NCBI GenBank assembly: GCA_934597165.1
Contig: CAKTQP010000024.1
Span: 1-28,032 of the forward strand
From: an uncultured Oscillospiraceae bacterium
GTDB taxonomy: Bacteria > Bacillota > Clostridia > Oscillospirales > Oscillospiraceae
Reading direction: 5' to 3'
DNA: 28,032 nucleotides
Below, one piece after another: positions 1 to 6,939 of the stretch; within the stretch, counting starts at the first letter, position 1; each line of letters starts with the position of its first letter. The notes beneath the pieces are model-generated. The model worked only from the letters and a program-made list of their open reading frames with translations, was not told the origin of the DNA and did no database searches. A program made the translations under genes and the position numbers.

Positions 1-20
1 TTAAGGGCGGTCACAGCATA

Positions 21-70
21 TTCAGCAGGTTGATGAGTGTGTGAAGGGTATGCGTAGATCAACTGCTGAA
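21..70. repeat. Inverted repeat at window edge
   Basis: The arms at 21-34 and 58-70 are complementary over 13 pairs with one bulged G. The hairpin lies about 60 bases beyond the stop of the first VWA gene. There is no T-tract on either strand, so it is not a convincing intrinsic terminator. Nothing else recognisable lies in 1-132. Confidence 0.4.
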
Positions 71-132
71 ATGCTGTTGAAAACCGTTGCGCAATGAAAT
101 GGGGAAAGTGGTTTTGAACATGGGTGGATGGG

Positions 133-1356
133 TCAGTTTTTGACCATCAATTTTTTCATGGCCGCTTCCAGGCCGGCCACGGTCAGATGGTACATATCAA
201 ACATGGAGGAGATCTGGTCGTAGGTTTCGCCCCATTCTCCGAAGAACCCGCCGATGGGACGGGAGTAGGGGTTGAGCCAGACGATGTGCTCATACCGCCG
301 GAGCATGAGCTTCAGCCAGTCCAGGCCGCAGTAGCCCAGGTTGTTCCGGGTGGTCTCCAGGGGGTGGAAGTCCAGGTCGCTCTTCTCCATGGTGGCGTCG
401 CCGACCATGATGACGCGGTAGTCTTTGTCGCACTCCCGCAGAACTTTCAAGGTGGAGACGGCGTATTCCTTTTCGATGGTGGGGCTGGTGTAGAGATATT
501 CCTCAATGCAGTTGTGGAAATAGTACACCTTCAGATCCTTGAACCGGTTGGAGCGGCTGGCCGCCTGGAAGAGACGGCTGCACAGCTGGCTGTAGGGATC
601 CATGGAACCGCCGCAGTCCATGAGCAGCAAGACCTTGATGGTGTTGCGCCGGGGCTTCTTGTAGCGGATCTGGAGGATGCCGCCCTTTTTGCTGGTCTGG
701 TTGATGGTCTCGTCGATGTCGAACTCATCCTCTGCGCCGTTCTGAGTGGAGAACCGCTGGAGGATGCGGAAGGCCATCTGGAACTGTCGGATGTCCAGCA
801 CGTTGTCGTCACGGAAGTCCTTAAAGTTCCGTTCCCCCGCCACACGGCGAGCGGAACGCTTGCCGCCGGTGCCGCCGACCCGGATGCCGTTGTTGTTCAG
901 GCCGTTGTTGCCGTAGGGGGAGATGCCCTGGGTGCCGATGAACTTGTTGCCGCCGTCGTGCTTCCGGTTCTGGTCTTTCAGGACCTTGCGGAACCGCCGC
1001 TCGATCTCGGTGCGGTCCATGTTCCGCATCTCTTCCGTGATGTCCTTCTCGCTGTAGTGCCGCAGGATGTGGTTGCCGGGGTCGTTGACCCAATCCATCA
1101 TCTGCTGGGAGATGTGCTCCTGCACCTCTCCGTTCTCGTCGAACACCTTTTCATCGTGGAAGAACTCCAGAAAAGCCTGTCCGAATTTGTCATAGTCCGC
1201 TTCCGATTTGCACAGGATGGCCATGCACAGCTGATAGAACCCGGTCATCGTGGAGTCATGGAGTCCCAGTTCCATCGCTCGGCTCAGCGTCAGCCATTCC
1301 TTCATGGAAATGTCCAGACCTTTTGCACGCAGATAGTAGAAGAATGAGCTAAACAT
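133..1356 (-). CDS. CoxE-like VWA domain protein, paralogue 1
   Basis: A 407-residue cytoplasmic protein with no signal peptide or membrane segment. The N-terminal half (about 1-235) is a helical region typical of CoxE-like proteins that partner MoxR ATPases. A Gly/Asn-rich linker lies at about 134-165. The von Willebrand A fold follows from about 240, with the metal-site motif DCGGS at 247-251 and a VGDATM motif at 318-323. The first Ser of the usual DxSxS motif is Gly. Such proteins are thought to work with MoxR AAA ATPases in metal-centre insertion or complex remodelling; the client here is unknown. It lies 34 bases downstream of the moxR gene and is almost certainly cotranscribed with it. 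The ATG at 1354-1356 is preceded by GAGGTGATG. Two paralogues follow at 2845-4065 and 4167-5392. Confidence 0.85.
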   Translation of the reverse strand: MFSSFFYYLRAKGLDISMKEWLTLSRAMELGLHDSTMTGFYQLCMAILCKSEADYDKFGQAFLEFFHDEKVFDENGEVQEHISQQMMDWVNDPGNHILRHYSEKDITEEMRNMDRTEIERRFRKVLKDQNRKHDGGNKFIGTQGISPYGNNGLNNNGIRVGGTGGKRSARRVAGERNFKDFRDDNVLDIRQFQMAFRILQRFSTQNGAEDEFDIDETINQTSKKGGILQIRYKKPRRNTIKVLLLMDCGGSMDPYSQLCSRLFQAASRSNRFKDLKVYYFHNCIEEYLYTSPTIEKEYAVSTLKVLRECDKDYRVIMVGDATMEKSDLDFHPLETTRNNLGYCGLDWLKLMLRRYEHIVWLNPYSRPIGGFFGEWGETYDQISSMFDMYHLTVAGLEAAMKKLMVKN

Positions 1357-1390
1357 CCTCCATCACCTCATTTCAAACAGGATAAGTGAG

Positions 1391-2206
1391 TTAGTTGCCC
1401 AACCGATTGCGCAGGACCTCCAGGTCGCGGTCCTTTTTCAGGAGGACGCCGGCGAAGGGGATCTTCTTCAGGATGTCCTCCTGAGGGATGCCGCTGAGCA
1501 TGAGAGCGTGGATCCAGTCCACCAGCTCGGAGGTGCTGGGCTTCTTTTCGATGTCGTCCATCTCGCGGATGCGGTAGAAGGCGTCCAGGGTCTGCTGGAG
1601 CAGTGCCTCATCCAGCTGGTCGAAGTGGACGCGGACGATCTCTTCCATTTGTGCTCGGTCGGGGAAACTGATATAATGGAAGATGCAGCGGCGCAGGAAG
1701 GCGCTGGGCAGTTCTTTCTCCGCGTTGGAGGTGATGATGACGATGGGGCGATGCTTTGCCTTGATGGTCTCACCGGTCTCGGGGATATAGAACTCCATCT
1801 TGTCCAGCTCCCACAGCAGGTCGTTGGGGAATTCCAGGTCAGCTTTGTCGATCTCGTCGATCAGCAGGACCACCTGTTCGTCGGCCATAAAGGCCTCGCC
1901 CAGCTTGCCCAGCTTGATATACTTGGCGATGTCGTCCACGCCGGCGTTGCCGAACTGGCTGTCGTACAGACGCTGCACCACGTCGTAGACGTACAGGCCG
2001 TCCTGTGCCTTGGTGGTGGACTTGATGTTCCAGATGATGAGCTTTTTGCCCAGGGCTTCCGCGATGGCCTCGGCCAGCATGGTCTTGCCGGTGCCCGGTT
2101 CGCCCTTGACCAGCAGGGGCTTTTCCAGTGCCATAGCGATGTTGACTGCACCCAGCAGATCTTCCGCAGCAATATAGTTGCTGGCGCCAGTAAATGTACC
2201 TTTCAT
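1391..2206 (-). CDS. MoxR-family AAA+ ATPase
   Basis: A 271-residue AAA+ ATPase. Walker A is GEPGTGKT at 35-42, Walker B is VVLLIDEID at 112-120, sensor 1 is TSN at 159-161, and an arginine-finger-like FLRRC is at 170-174. Family members hydrolyse ATP and act with a VWA partner as chaperones for enzyme or complex maturation. Here the gene directly precedes VWA paralogue 1. It is the only ATPase of this type in the window, so it may serve all three VWA proteins (inference). The length is slightly short for the family but complete. The ATG at 2204-2206 follows AGGAAG with normal spacing. Two sigma-A-like promoters lie upstream. Confidence 0.9.
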   Translation of the reverse strand: MKGTFTGASNYIAAEDLLGAVNIAMALEKPLLVKGEPGTGKTMLAEAIAEALGKKLIIWNIKSTTKAQDGLYVYDVVQRLYDSQFGNAGVDDIAKYIKLGKLGEAFMADEQVVLLIDEIDKADLEFPNDLLWELDKMEFYIPETGETIKAKHRPIVIITSNAEKELPSAFLRRCIFHYISFPDRAQMEEIVRVHFDQLDEALLQQTLDAFYRIREMDDIEKKPSTSELVDWIHALMLSGIPQEDILKKIPFAGVLLKKDRDLEVLRNRLGN

Positions 2207-2271
2207 AATATGACTTCCTTCCTATGATATAACGTGATTTTCCGTGTCAAAGAAACATAGATGCAAAGTTG

Positions 2272-2300
2272 ATTCTAGCAGAAATAGGGGTGCTCCGCAA
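2272..2300 (-). promoter_or_regulatory. moxR-proximal sigma-A promoter, twin of the VWA2 promoter
   Basis: Read on the minus strand: -35 TTGCGG (2295-2300), 17-base spacer, extended -10 TGC-TAGAAT (-10 at 2272-2277). The core GTTGATTCTAGCAGAAA (plus strand, 2268-2284) recurs identically at 4104-4120 upstream of VWA2. Confidence 0.65.
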
Positions 2301-2424
2301 TAGAATGGGAGGGGAATTGAAGATTTGCACCATCAGATCGTAGGGTTTCACAAAACCAGACTTTTTATTGTGCAGATCCCCAATAGGACAGGTACCTGAA
2401 TGCCGCTCCCTTTTCGGTGTCTTT

Positions 2425-2453
2425 ATTGTAGCACCGAACTATCCTGGGGGCAA
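2425..2453 (-). promoter_or_regulatory. Distal promoter directed toward moxR
   Basis: On the minus strand: -35 TTGCCC (2448-2453), 17-base spacer, extended -10 TGC-TACAAT (-10 at 2425-2430). It would give moxR a leader of about 210 bases. It lies back to back with the HxlR gene, which could therefore act on it; no clear palindromic operator was found between them. Confidence 0.5.
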
Positions 2454-2504
2454 GAATGCACTTTTTTGTAATGTACTAACCAAAAGGATACTTAGGAGGT
2501 TTTG

Positions 2505-2840
2505 ATGATGGAACGAGAGAAGTATAATTGCCCGGTGGAGGCGGCCTTGAGCCAGTTTGGGGGGAAATACAAGGCCATCATCCTCTATCATCTCATCAAG
2601 GACGGGGTGCTGCGCTACAACGAGCTGCAAAAGGTCATCCCCAGAGCCACCCCCAAGATGCTCAGCCAGCAGCTCCGGGAGCTGGAGGCGGACGGGCTCA
2701 TCAACCGGAAGGTCTACCCGGTGGTGCCGCCCAAGACGGAGTATTCCCTCACCGAGCGGGGGCAGACCTTAGCGCCCCTCATCAACGCCATGTACGATTG
2801 GGGACGGGCCTATATGTCCGGCACCTATATCATGGAGTGA
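2505..2840 (+). CDS. HxlR-family transcriptional regulator
   Basis: A roughly 111-residue winged-helix regulator of the HxlR type. The N-terminal CPVEAALSQFGGKYK block, the helix-turn-helix around LRYNELQKVIPRATPKMLSQ, and the wing ending in EYSLTERG are all family hallmarks. HxlR proteins such as YodB often sense redox or electrophile stress through an N-terminal Cys; Cys9 here is in the equivalent region. AGGAGG at 2494-2499 precedes a TTG and two in-frame ATGs. ATG 2505 or 2508 has the right spacing. The gene is transcribed opposite to the VWA/moxR genes, divergent from moxR and convergent with VWA2 (4 bases between stops). Confidence 0.88.
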   Translation: MMEREKYNCPVEAALSQFGGKYKAIILYHLIKDGVLRYNELQKVIPRATPKMLSQQLRELEADGLINRKVYPVVPPKTEYSLTERGQTLAPLINAMYDWGRAYMSGTYIME

Positions 2841-2844
2841 CCGG

Positions 2845-4065
2845 TTATTTCTGCACCATCAGCTGTTCCATGGCGTCCTCCAGCCCCTTCACGGTCAGGG
2901 GGTACATCTGGAACAGGTCGGTGATGATGTCGTAGGCCGCGCCCCAGGTGCCCATACAGGTGCCCTTTTTCCGCAGGATGGGGGTGAGCCAGACGGTGGA
3001 GCGGTAGCGTTTCAGAATGTAGTTGAGCCAGTCCTGACCGGAGAAGCCTTGATTGTTCCGGGTCACTTCGGCAGGGGGATAGATGAGCTCGTTCACGTCC
3101 ATGGTGGCGTCACCCACGAAGATGACCTTATAGTCCTTGTCGCACTCCCGCAGCACCTTTTGGGTGGAGACCTCGTATTTCAGCCGCAGGGTGGGGTTGG
3201 TGTAGAGGTACTCGTCGATGCAGTTGTGGAAGTAGTAGATCTTCAGGTCTTTGAACCGGTTGGAACGACTCACTGCCTGGAACAGCCGGCTGCACAGGTC
3301 ATGATAAGGAGTCATGGTGCCGCCGGAGTCGATGAACATCAGGACCTTGATGGCGTTGCGGCGGGGCTTTTTCTGACGGATCTGCAATAAGCCGCCCTTT
3401 TGGCAGGTGTCGTGGATGGTGCGCTGGATGTCCAGCTCCACTTCCGGCCCAAACTGGTCAGAGTAGAGACAGAGCCGCCGGAAGGCCATTTGGAACTGCC
3501 GGATGTTGAGGACATTGTCTTCCCGGAAATCCTTGAAGTTCCACAAGGGCAGGGCGTGACCAGGCTTTCGCCGGGGCTTGCGCACCACCTGGATGACGTC
3601 CGGATTTGCCTGGGGCAGGTCGTCTGGCCGGATGTCGTGGGAGCCGTCAAAGACCTCGCCTTCCAGCTGTGCCTGGGAGTCCTCGTAGATGGGGGTCCCC
3701 TCCTGCTCCTCCATGGCACGGCGACGCAGGGCTGCCAACTGGGCTTCCTCCTCCAGGGTGTGAGTGTACTGGAGGGGGTCAGGCCGATTGGGGCGCTGGA
3801 GCATGGCTAGGACGTCCTCGGGCAGGTCGTCCCGCAGCCTACCGGTGGCAGTGTAGAAGACGTCGTAGAAATATTCCTCAAAGGCTTGGTCGAACTTGTC
3901 GTACTCCGATTCCGATTTGCACAGGATCGCCCGGCACAGGTCGTAAAACCCTGTCAGGGAGGAACGATGCAGTCCCAGGGACAGGGCTTGCTGTACCGTC
4001 AGCCATTCGGTGGTGGATACGTCCAGGCCGTATTGCCGCAGAAGGTAGAAAAATTCATCAAACAT
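2845..4065 (-). CDS. CoxE-like VWA domain protein, paralogue 2
   Basis: A 406-residue paralogue of the 133-1356 product. The N-terminal block (YGLDVSTTEWL, AILCKSESEYDKF) and the VWA half are conserved, with the metal-site motif DSGGT at 246-250 and VGDATM further on. The central region (about 75-170) is unlike the other two copies: it lacks the Gly/Asn-rich GISP(Y/F)GN stretch and has an acidic, Gln/Arg-rich linker instead. This suggests a different partner or client (inference). The start ATG at 4063-4065 is preceded by AGAGGTGA. It has its own promoter, whose core matches the moxR promoter. Confidence 0.85.
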   Translation of the reverse strand: MFDEFFYLLRQYGLDVSTTEWLTVQQALSLGLHRSSLTGFYDLCRAILCKSESEYDKFDQAFEEYFYDVFYTATGRLRDDLPEDVLAMLQRPNRPDPLQYTHTLEEEAQLAALRRRAMEEQEGTPIYEDSQAQLEGEVFDGSHDIRPDDLPQANPDVIQVVRKPRRKPGHALPLWNFKDFREDNVLNIRQFQMAFRRLCLYSDQFGPEVELDIQRTIHDTCQKGGLLQIRQKKPRRNAIKVLMFIDSGGTMTPYHDLCSRLFQAVSRSNRFKDLKIYYFHNCIDEYLYTNPTLRLKYEVSTQKVLRECDKDYKVIFVGDATMDVNELIYPPAEVTRNNQGFSGQDWLNYILKRYRSTVWLTPILRKKGTCMGTWGAAYDIITDLFQMYPLTVKGLEDAMEQLMVQK

Positions 4066-4107
4066 GACCGGTCACCTCTCGTTGTGTCAACCTTCAAACT
4101 AAGGTTG

Positions 4108-4136
4108 ATTCTAGCAGAAAAGCCGACCCGACGCAA
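4108..4136 (-). promoter_or_regulatory. VWA2 sigma-A promoter, twin of the moxR promoter
   Basis: On the minus strand: -35 TTGCGT (4131-4136), 17-base spacer, extended -10 TGC-TAGAAT (-10 at 4108-4113). The 17 bases at 4104-4120 are identical to 2268-2284 in front of moxR, with the same -35/-10 geometry. Confidence 0.65.
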
Positions 4137-4166
4137 GGGAACCGGAAGACAATTCCATTCCAACCG

Positions 4167-5392
4167 TCAGTTCTTCACCAGCAGCCGTTTCAGCGCCTGT
4201 TCCAGCCCCTGTACGGTCAGGGGATAGAGGGGGAACATGGCGGAGATGATGGCATAGGTCTGCCCCCACTCCCCGAACAGCCGTCCTTGGGCGTCTGGAA
4301 GGGGGTGAGCCAGACGGCGTAGGGATACTGCTTCAAAATGGCTCGGAGCCAGTCCTGACCGGAGAAGCCCTGGTTGTTCTGGGTGGTCTCCAACGGGTGG
4401 AAGGTCAGGTCGCTCATGTCCATGGCCGCGTCCCCCACCAAAATGACCTTGTACTCACTGCCGCACTCCCGCAGGACCTTCTGGGTGGAGACTGCATACT
4501 GCTCCTCCAAAGTGGGATTGGTATAAAGGTATTCCTCTACGCAGTTGTGGAAGAAATACGTTTTCAAATCTTTGAATCGGTTGGAACGGCTGGCGGCCTG
4601 GAAGAGCTGGCTGCACAGCTGGCTATACGGCCCCATCGACCCGCCGGAATCCATCAGGAGTAACACCTTGATGTTATTCTTGCGGGGTTTTTTGTACCGA
4701 ATTTGCAGCAGGCCACCCTTTTGGCAGGTGTCGTGGATGGTCTTCGCTACATCTAATTCTTCCTCCACCCCAGCCTGCTCCGAGTAGCGGCAGAGCCGCC
4801 GGAAGGCCATTTGGAACTGCCGGATGCTCAGCACATTGTCCTCCCGGAAATCCTGGAACGTCCGCTGACCAGCCACCCGCAGGGCGGAACGGCTCATGGG
4901 CTTGCCGCCGACCCGGATGGCGTTGGGGTTGGAGCCGGAGTTGCCGAAGGGGGAGATGCCGTGGGTGCCCACGTAGTGGTAGCCGCCGTTGTGCTCGCTC
5001 CGCTGGGATTTCAAACGGTGCCGGAACTTCTTCTCAATGTCCTCACGCGTCCAACTGCGCATCTCGTCCGTGATGTCCTCCGCCGTCTTGCGGATGATGC
5101 GGGCGCCGTTGCGTCCGGGGTTGTTCACCCAGTCCAGGATCTGGGCGGAGATGTCATCCTTCCCGCTGGCTTCCACGTAGCGGATGACGTCCTGGAAGTA
5201 GTCCAGGAACGCCACTTCAAACTTGTCGTACTCGGTCTCTGACTTGCACAGGATGGCCCGGCTCAAGGTGAACAGGCCGTTGATGGAACAGTCGTGGAGC
5301 TGCATTTTCAACGCCTCCTGTAGGGTCAGCCACTCCTTGGTGGAGACGTCCAGGCCGTATTGGCGCAGGTGGTATAGGAAATCGTTAAACAA
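4167..5392 (-). pseudogene. CoxE-like VWA protein, paralogue 3, frameshifted near the C-terminus
   Basis: A third paralogue, closest to paralogue 1: it has the same HNGGYHYVGTHGISPFGN-type linker, the metal-site motif DSGGS at 248-252 and a GDAAM motif. The uninterrupted frame stops at 4217 after 391 residues with an unrelated Pro/Ser-rich tail. Reading the neighbouring frame from 4285 onward restores GRLFGEWGQTYAIISAMF and a tail ending LLVKN with a stop at 4167-4169, matching the other copies. Restoring one C at plus-strand 4285-4286 would give a protein of about 408 residues. The start is TTG at 5390-5392 with GAGGTGAT upstream. It sits 23 bases downstream of the MarR gene. The break may be a real mutation, a phase-variable allele or a sequencing error; loss of the last 40 residues might still leave a partly folded protein. 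Confidence 0.85.
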
Positions 5393-5415
5393 AGAAAATC
5401 ACCTCGCTGAAAAGG

Positions 5416-5856
5416 TCACGGGGTCTGATCCTCCAATGCCTCGATGCGGTGGAACAGATCCCATTGGGTGGGCAGGTTGCCCTCTCCCAGCACTTGCTGT
5501 ACCTCCTCCTGCAGCTTCTGCCAGACACCCAGACCGGCCATAAAGGCCTTGTTGCCGGTCTCGCTGAGCTGGATGGCACTGCTGCGGCGGCTGGCGCCGG
5601 GGGCGGGTTCCACCAGCTCCTTCTTCTCCAGGGTGTTCAGATTGCGGATGATGGTGGTGCGATCCAGGCTGGTGTACTGTGCCAGCTCGCTCTTGTTGCA
5701 GGAGTCCAGCTGCTGGATGCTGTTGAGCAGGAAGAACTGGTTCCCGGTCAGGCCGATGGGGGCGAAGGCGGCGTCATAGTACTTGGTCAGCGTGTTGGCC
5801 GCCCGGCGGTAGTTGATGCAGTAGCAGGGGGAGTGGACGGGTTGGATGTTTGCCAT
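5416..5856 (-). CDS. MarR-family transcriptional regulator
   Basis: A 146-residue MarR winged helix. The N-terminal CYCINYRRAANTLTKYYD helix, the recognition helix around LDRTTIIRNLNTLEKKELV, and the wing with GASRRSSAIQLSETG fit the family. It is the first gene of a probable two-gene operon with VWA3. The ATG at 5854-5856 follows AAAGGAGCG. A perfect 16-bp palindrome overlaps the -10 of its promoter, so autorepression is likely. The Cys pair at residues 11 and 13 could give redox or ligand sensitivity, but that is speculative. It is not related to the HxlR protein at 2505. Confidence 0.9.
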   Translation of the reverse strand: MANIQPVHSPCYCINYRRAANTLTKYYDAAFAPIGLTGNQFFLLNSIQQLDSCNKSELAQYTSLDRTTIIRNLNTLEKKELVEPAPGASRRSSAIQLSETGNKAFMAGLGVWQKLQEEVQQVLGEGNLPTQWDLFHRIEALEDQTP

Positions 5857-5902
5857 AGAGGGCGCTCCTTTCTCAGAATGGATCCATAGTGTGTATTAGC
5901 AC

Positions 5903-5945
5903 GTGTGCATATGCACACTGTAGCAGGCGGAACGTGGTTTGTCAA
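5903..5945 (-). promoter_or_regulatory. marR promoter with overlapping palindromic operator
   Basis: On the minus strand: -35 TTGACA (5940-5945), 17-base spacer, -10 TACAGT (5917-5922). The perfect palindrome GTGTGCATATGCACAC (5903-5918) overlaps the end of the -10 and the expected start site. This is the classic arrangement for repression by the MarR dimer. Confidence 0.75.
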
Positions 5946-6127
5946 GCATAAAATATCCGAGGGGATTAGATTGCGTTCGACAGAAAAACAGGTGTTGCTC
6001 AGACACACCATTCAAAAAACGGGAGATTTTTCACCGCTTGTCCGCGCCTTTGTGGGATATGCACTATGGATGAGATAACATAATATAATTATGAACACAA
6101 AATGAACAAAGAAAATCAAAAAAAGGG

Positions 6128-6156
6128 TTGACACAGATAGGGGGATGTGGTATATT
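6128..6156 (+). promoter_or_regulatory. Strong sigma-A promoter of the mini-ORF array
   Basis: TTGACA (6128-6133), 17-base spacer, TATATT (6151-6156). It drives transcription rightward into a region with no conventional gene and predicts a start near 6163. The stretch 5946-6127 upstream holds nothing recognisable. Confidence 0.75.
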
Positions 6157-6307
6157 ACAGGTACAGAAAGGAAGCAGACAAAAACAGGCAAGAGAATCGG
6201 TCAGGTTGACTCCTGAAAGACCAGATCCACCGCCTACCGTCATCCTTCAGGATGGCACCCGCACTGCCCATTCTGAATGTAGAAATCAAGTTTAGGAGGA
6301 TAGTCCA

Positions 6308-6319
6308 TTGAACAACTGA
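6308..6319 (+). CDS. Mini-ORF 1 (MNN), TTG start
   Basis: AGGAGG at 6294-6299 lies 8 bases before TTG, followed by two codons and TGA. The flanking sequence AGGAGGATAGTCC is identical to that of mini-ORF 4. The product is too short to have an obvious function; translation itself may be the point. Confidence 0.3.
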   Translation: MNN

Positions 6320-6437
6320 CAAACCACTGGCAGTCTTCATAGCGGCAGCTGTCGGTGAAGCGCAAATGAGTTTAGCCGTTGTTATAGTAAGTTCTCTCAC
6401 AGCCTATCACGCATGATTCGGTAAGGAGGAGAGCCAA

Positions 6438-6464
6438 ATGGCACTAGTTCTGAAGCTGATTTAA
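6438..6464 (+). CDS. Mini-ORF 2 (MALVLKLI)
   Basis: An 8-residue peptide with AAGGAGG (6423-6429) upstream at ideal spacing. Its last four residues (LKLI) and the 44 bases starting in its 3' part recur in mini-ORF 5. There is no signal peptide. The shared peptide end argues for selection or recent duplication. Confidence 0.45.
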   Translation: MALVLKLI

Positions 6465-6495
6465 GTACCGGTGAGAAAGGGGATGGTTCCAAAGT
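6452..6495 (+). repeat. 44-bp repeat copy 1
   Basis: 39 of 44 bases match 6769-6812. The repeat includes the LKLI-stop end of the mini-ORF and ends with GGGGATGGTTCCAAAGT, which holds a further ATG (6483) opening a 7-residue frame, MVPKYNS, with poor Shine-Dalgarno spacing. Confidence 0.85.
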
Positions 6496-6592
6496 ACAAC
6501 TCGTGATTCAAACCGACTATCAAAAGCCGGCAGACCAGTCGGAGCAATAGTTTTGAATGCCGGAGCGCACAGATTTTGAAAGGGTGAGTCCC

Positions 6593-6628
6593 ATGATTCT
6601 GTATAAGGCCCCGATTCAGATCGACTAA
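6593..6628 (+). CDS. Mini-ORF 3 (MILYKAPIQID)
   Basis: An 11-residue peptide preceded by AAAGGG with an 8-base gap. Its TAA stop forms part of the AAGGAGG of mini-ORF 4, so translation of the two would be coupled. Its 3' part GATTCAGATCGACTA resembles 6505-6519. Confidence 0.4.
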   Translation: MILYKAPIQID

Positions 6629-6641
6629 GGAGGATAGTCCA

Positions 6642-6653
6642 ATGACCTACTGA
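6642..6653 (+). CDS. Mini-ORF 4 (MTY)
   Basis: AAGGAGG (6628-6634), 8 bases after GGAGG, then ATG and a TGA after three codons. Same module as mini-ORF 1. Confidence 0.3.
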   Translation: MTY

Positions 6654-6754
6654 GTCCCCACGGATGATTTTTATGGCAGTCATTCACTGGGTGTAAGCAG
6701 AAGAAAGCCATAGACAAGTGAATCGCTTTCCGCAAGCAAAGGAGGAAGGCCCCA

Positions 6755-6781
6755 ATGGAGATTATTCTGAAACTGATTTAA
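6755..6781 (+). CDS. Mini-ORF 5 (MEIILKLI)
   Basis: An 8-residue peptide with AAAGGAGG (6738-6745) upstream. It shares the length, the LKLI ending and the downstream 44-bp repeat with mini-ORF 2. The third-position differences AAG/AAA (Lys) keep the peptide end unchanged. Confidence 0.45.
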   Translation: MEIILKLI

Positions 6782-6812
6782 GAACAGGTTAGAAGGGGGA
6801 TGGTTCCAAAGT
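6769..6812 (+). repeat. 44-bp repeat copy 2
   Basis: Partner of 6452-6495 (39 of 44 identical). Here the downstream ATG (6800) opens a 21-residue frame beginning MVPKCRQQS and ending at TGA 6863-6865. Confidence 0.85.
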
Positions 6813-6906
6813 GCAGACAACAGTCAGCCGACAAGGAGTTACGGTGGCTGGTCGGTGAAGTGTGACACTGAATTTAAGCATAATCTGAAAGGAGGCATGG
6901 ACAACC

Positions 6907-6939
6907 ATGAAACTCGACTTTAAGGCAGAACAGAAATGA
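6907..6939 (+). CDS. Mini-ORF 6 (MKLDFKAEQK), adjoining the terminator
   Basis: A 10-residue charged peptide, 11 bases after AAAGGAGG (6888-6895). A competing ATG at 6897 gives MDNHETRL but lies too close to the Shine-Dalgarno site. The stop codon lies inside the terminator's 5' arm, so a translating ribosome would block the hairpin. This is a plausible attenuation device. Confidence 0.4.
   Translation: MKLDFKAEQK

Noticed and set aside
124..1347. A 407-codon plus-strand open frame exactly opposite VWA paralogue 1
   Set aside because: It is the antisense shadow of a conserved gene in GC-rich DNA. It has no ribosome site and its Val/Asp/His-rich composition is typical of such shadows. The 473-codon frame at 18871-20292 opposite dnaK is rejected for the same reason.
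4280..4300. Programmed ribosomal frameshift in VWA3
   Set aside because: The zero-frame codons ACG CCC AAG GAC do not form an X XXY YYZ heptamer and no clear stimulator was seen. The intact paralogues do not use a shift.
6155..6683. Two minus-strand ORFs (6155-6400 and 6444-6683) sharing a WTILL segment
   Set aside because: The similarity comes from the duplicated AGGAGGATAGTCC DNA module on the plus strand. Neither has a ribosome site, and they run against the strong promoter and terminator.
6285..6880. CRISPR or simple tandem-repeat array
   Set aside because: Repeat copies are few, diverged and of unequal spacing and type. There are no uniform spacers and no cas genes.
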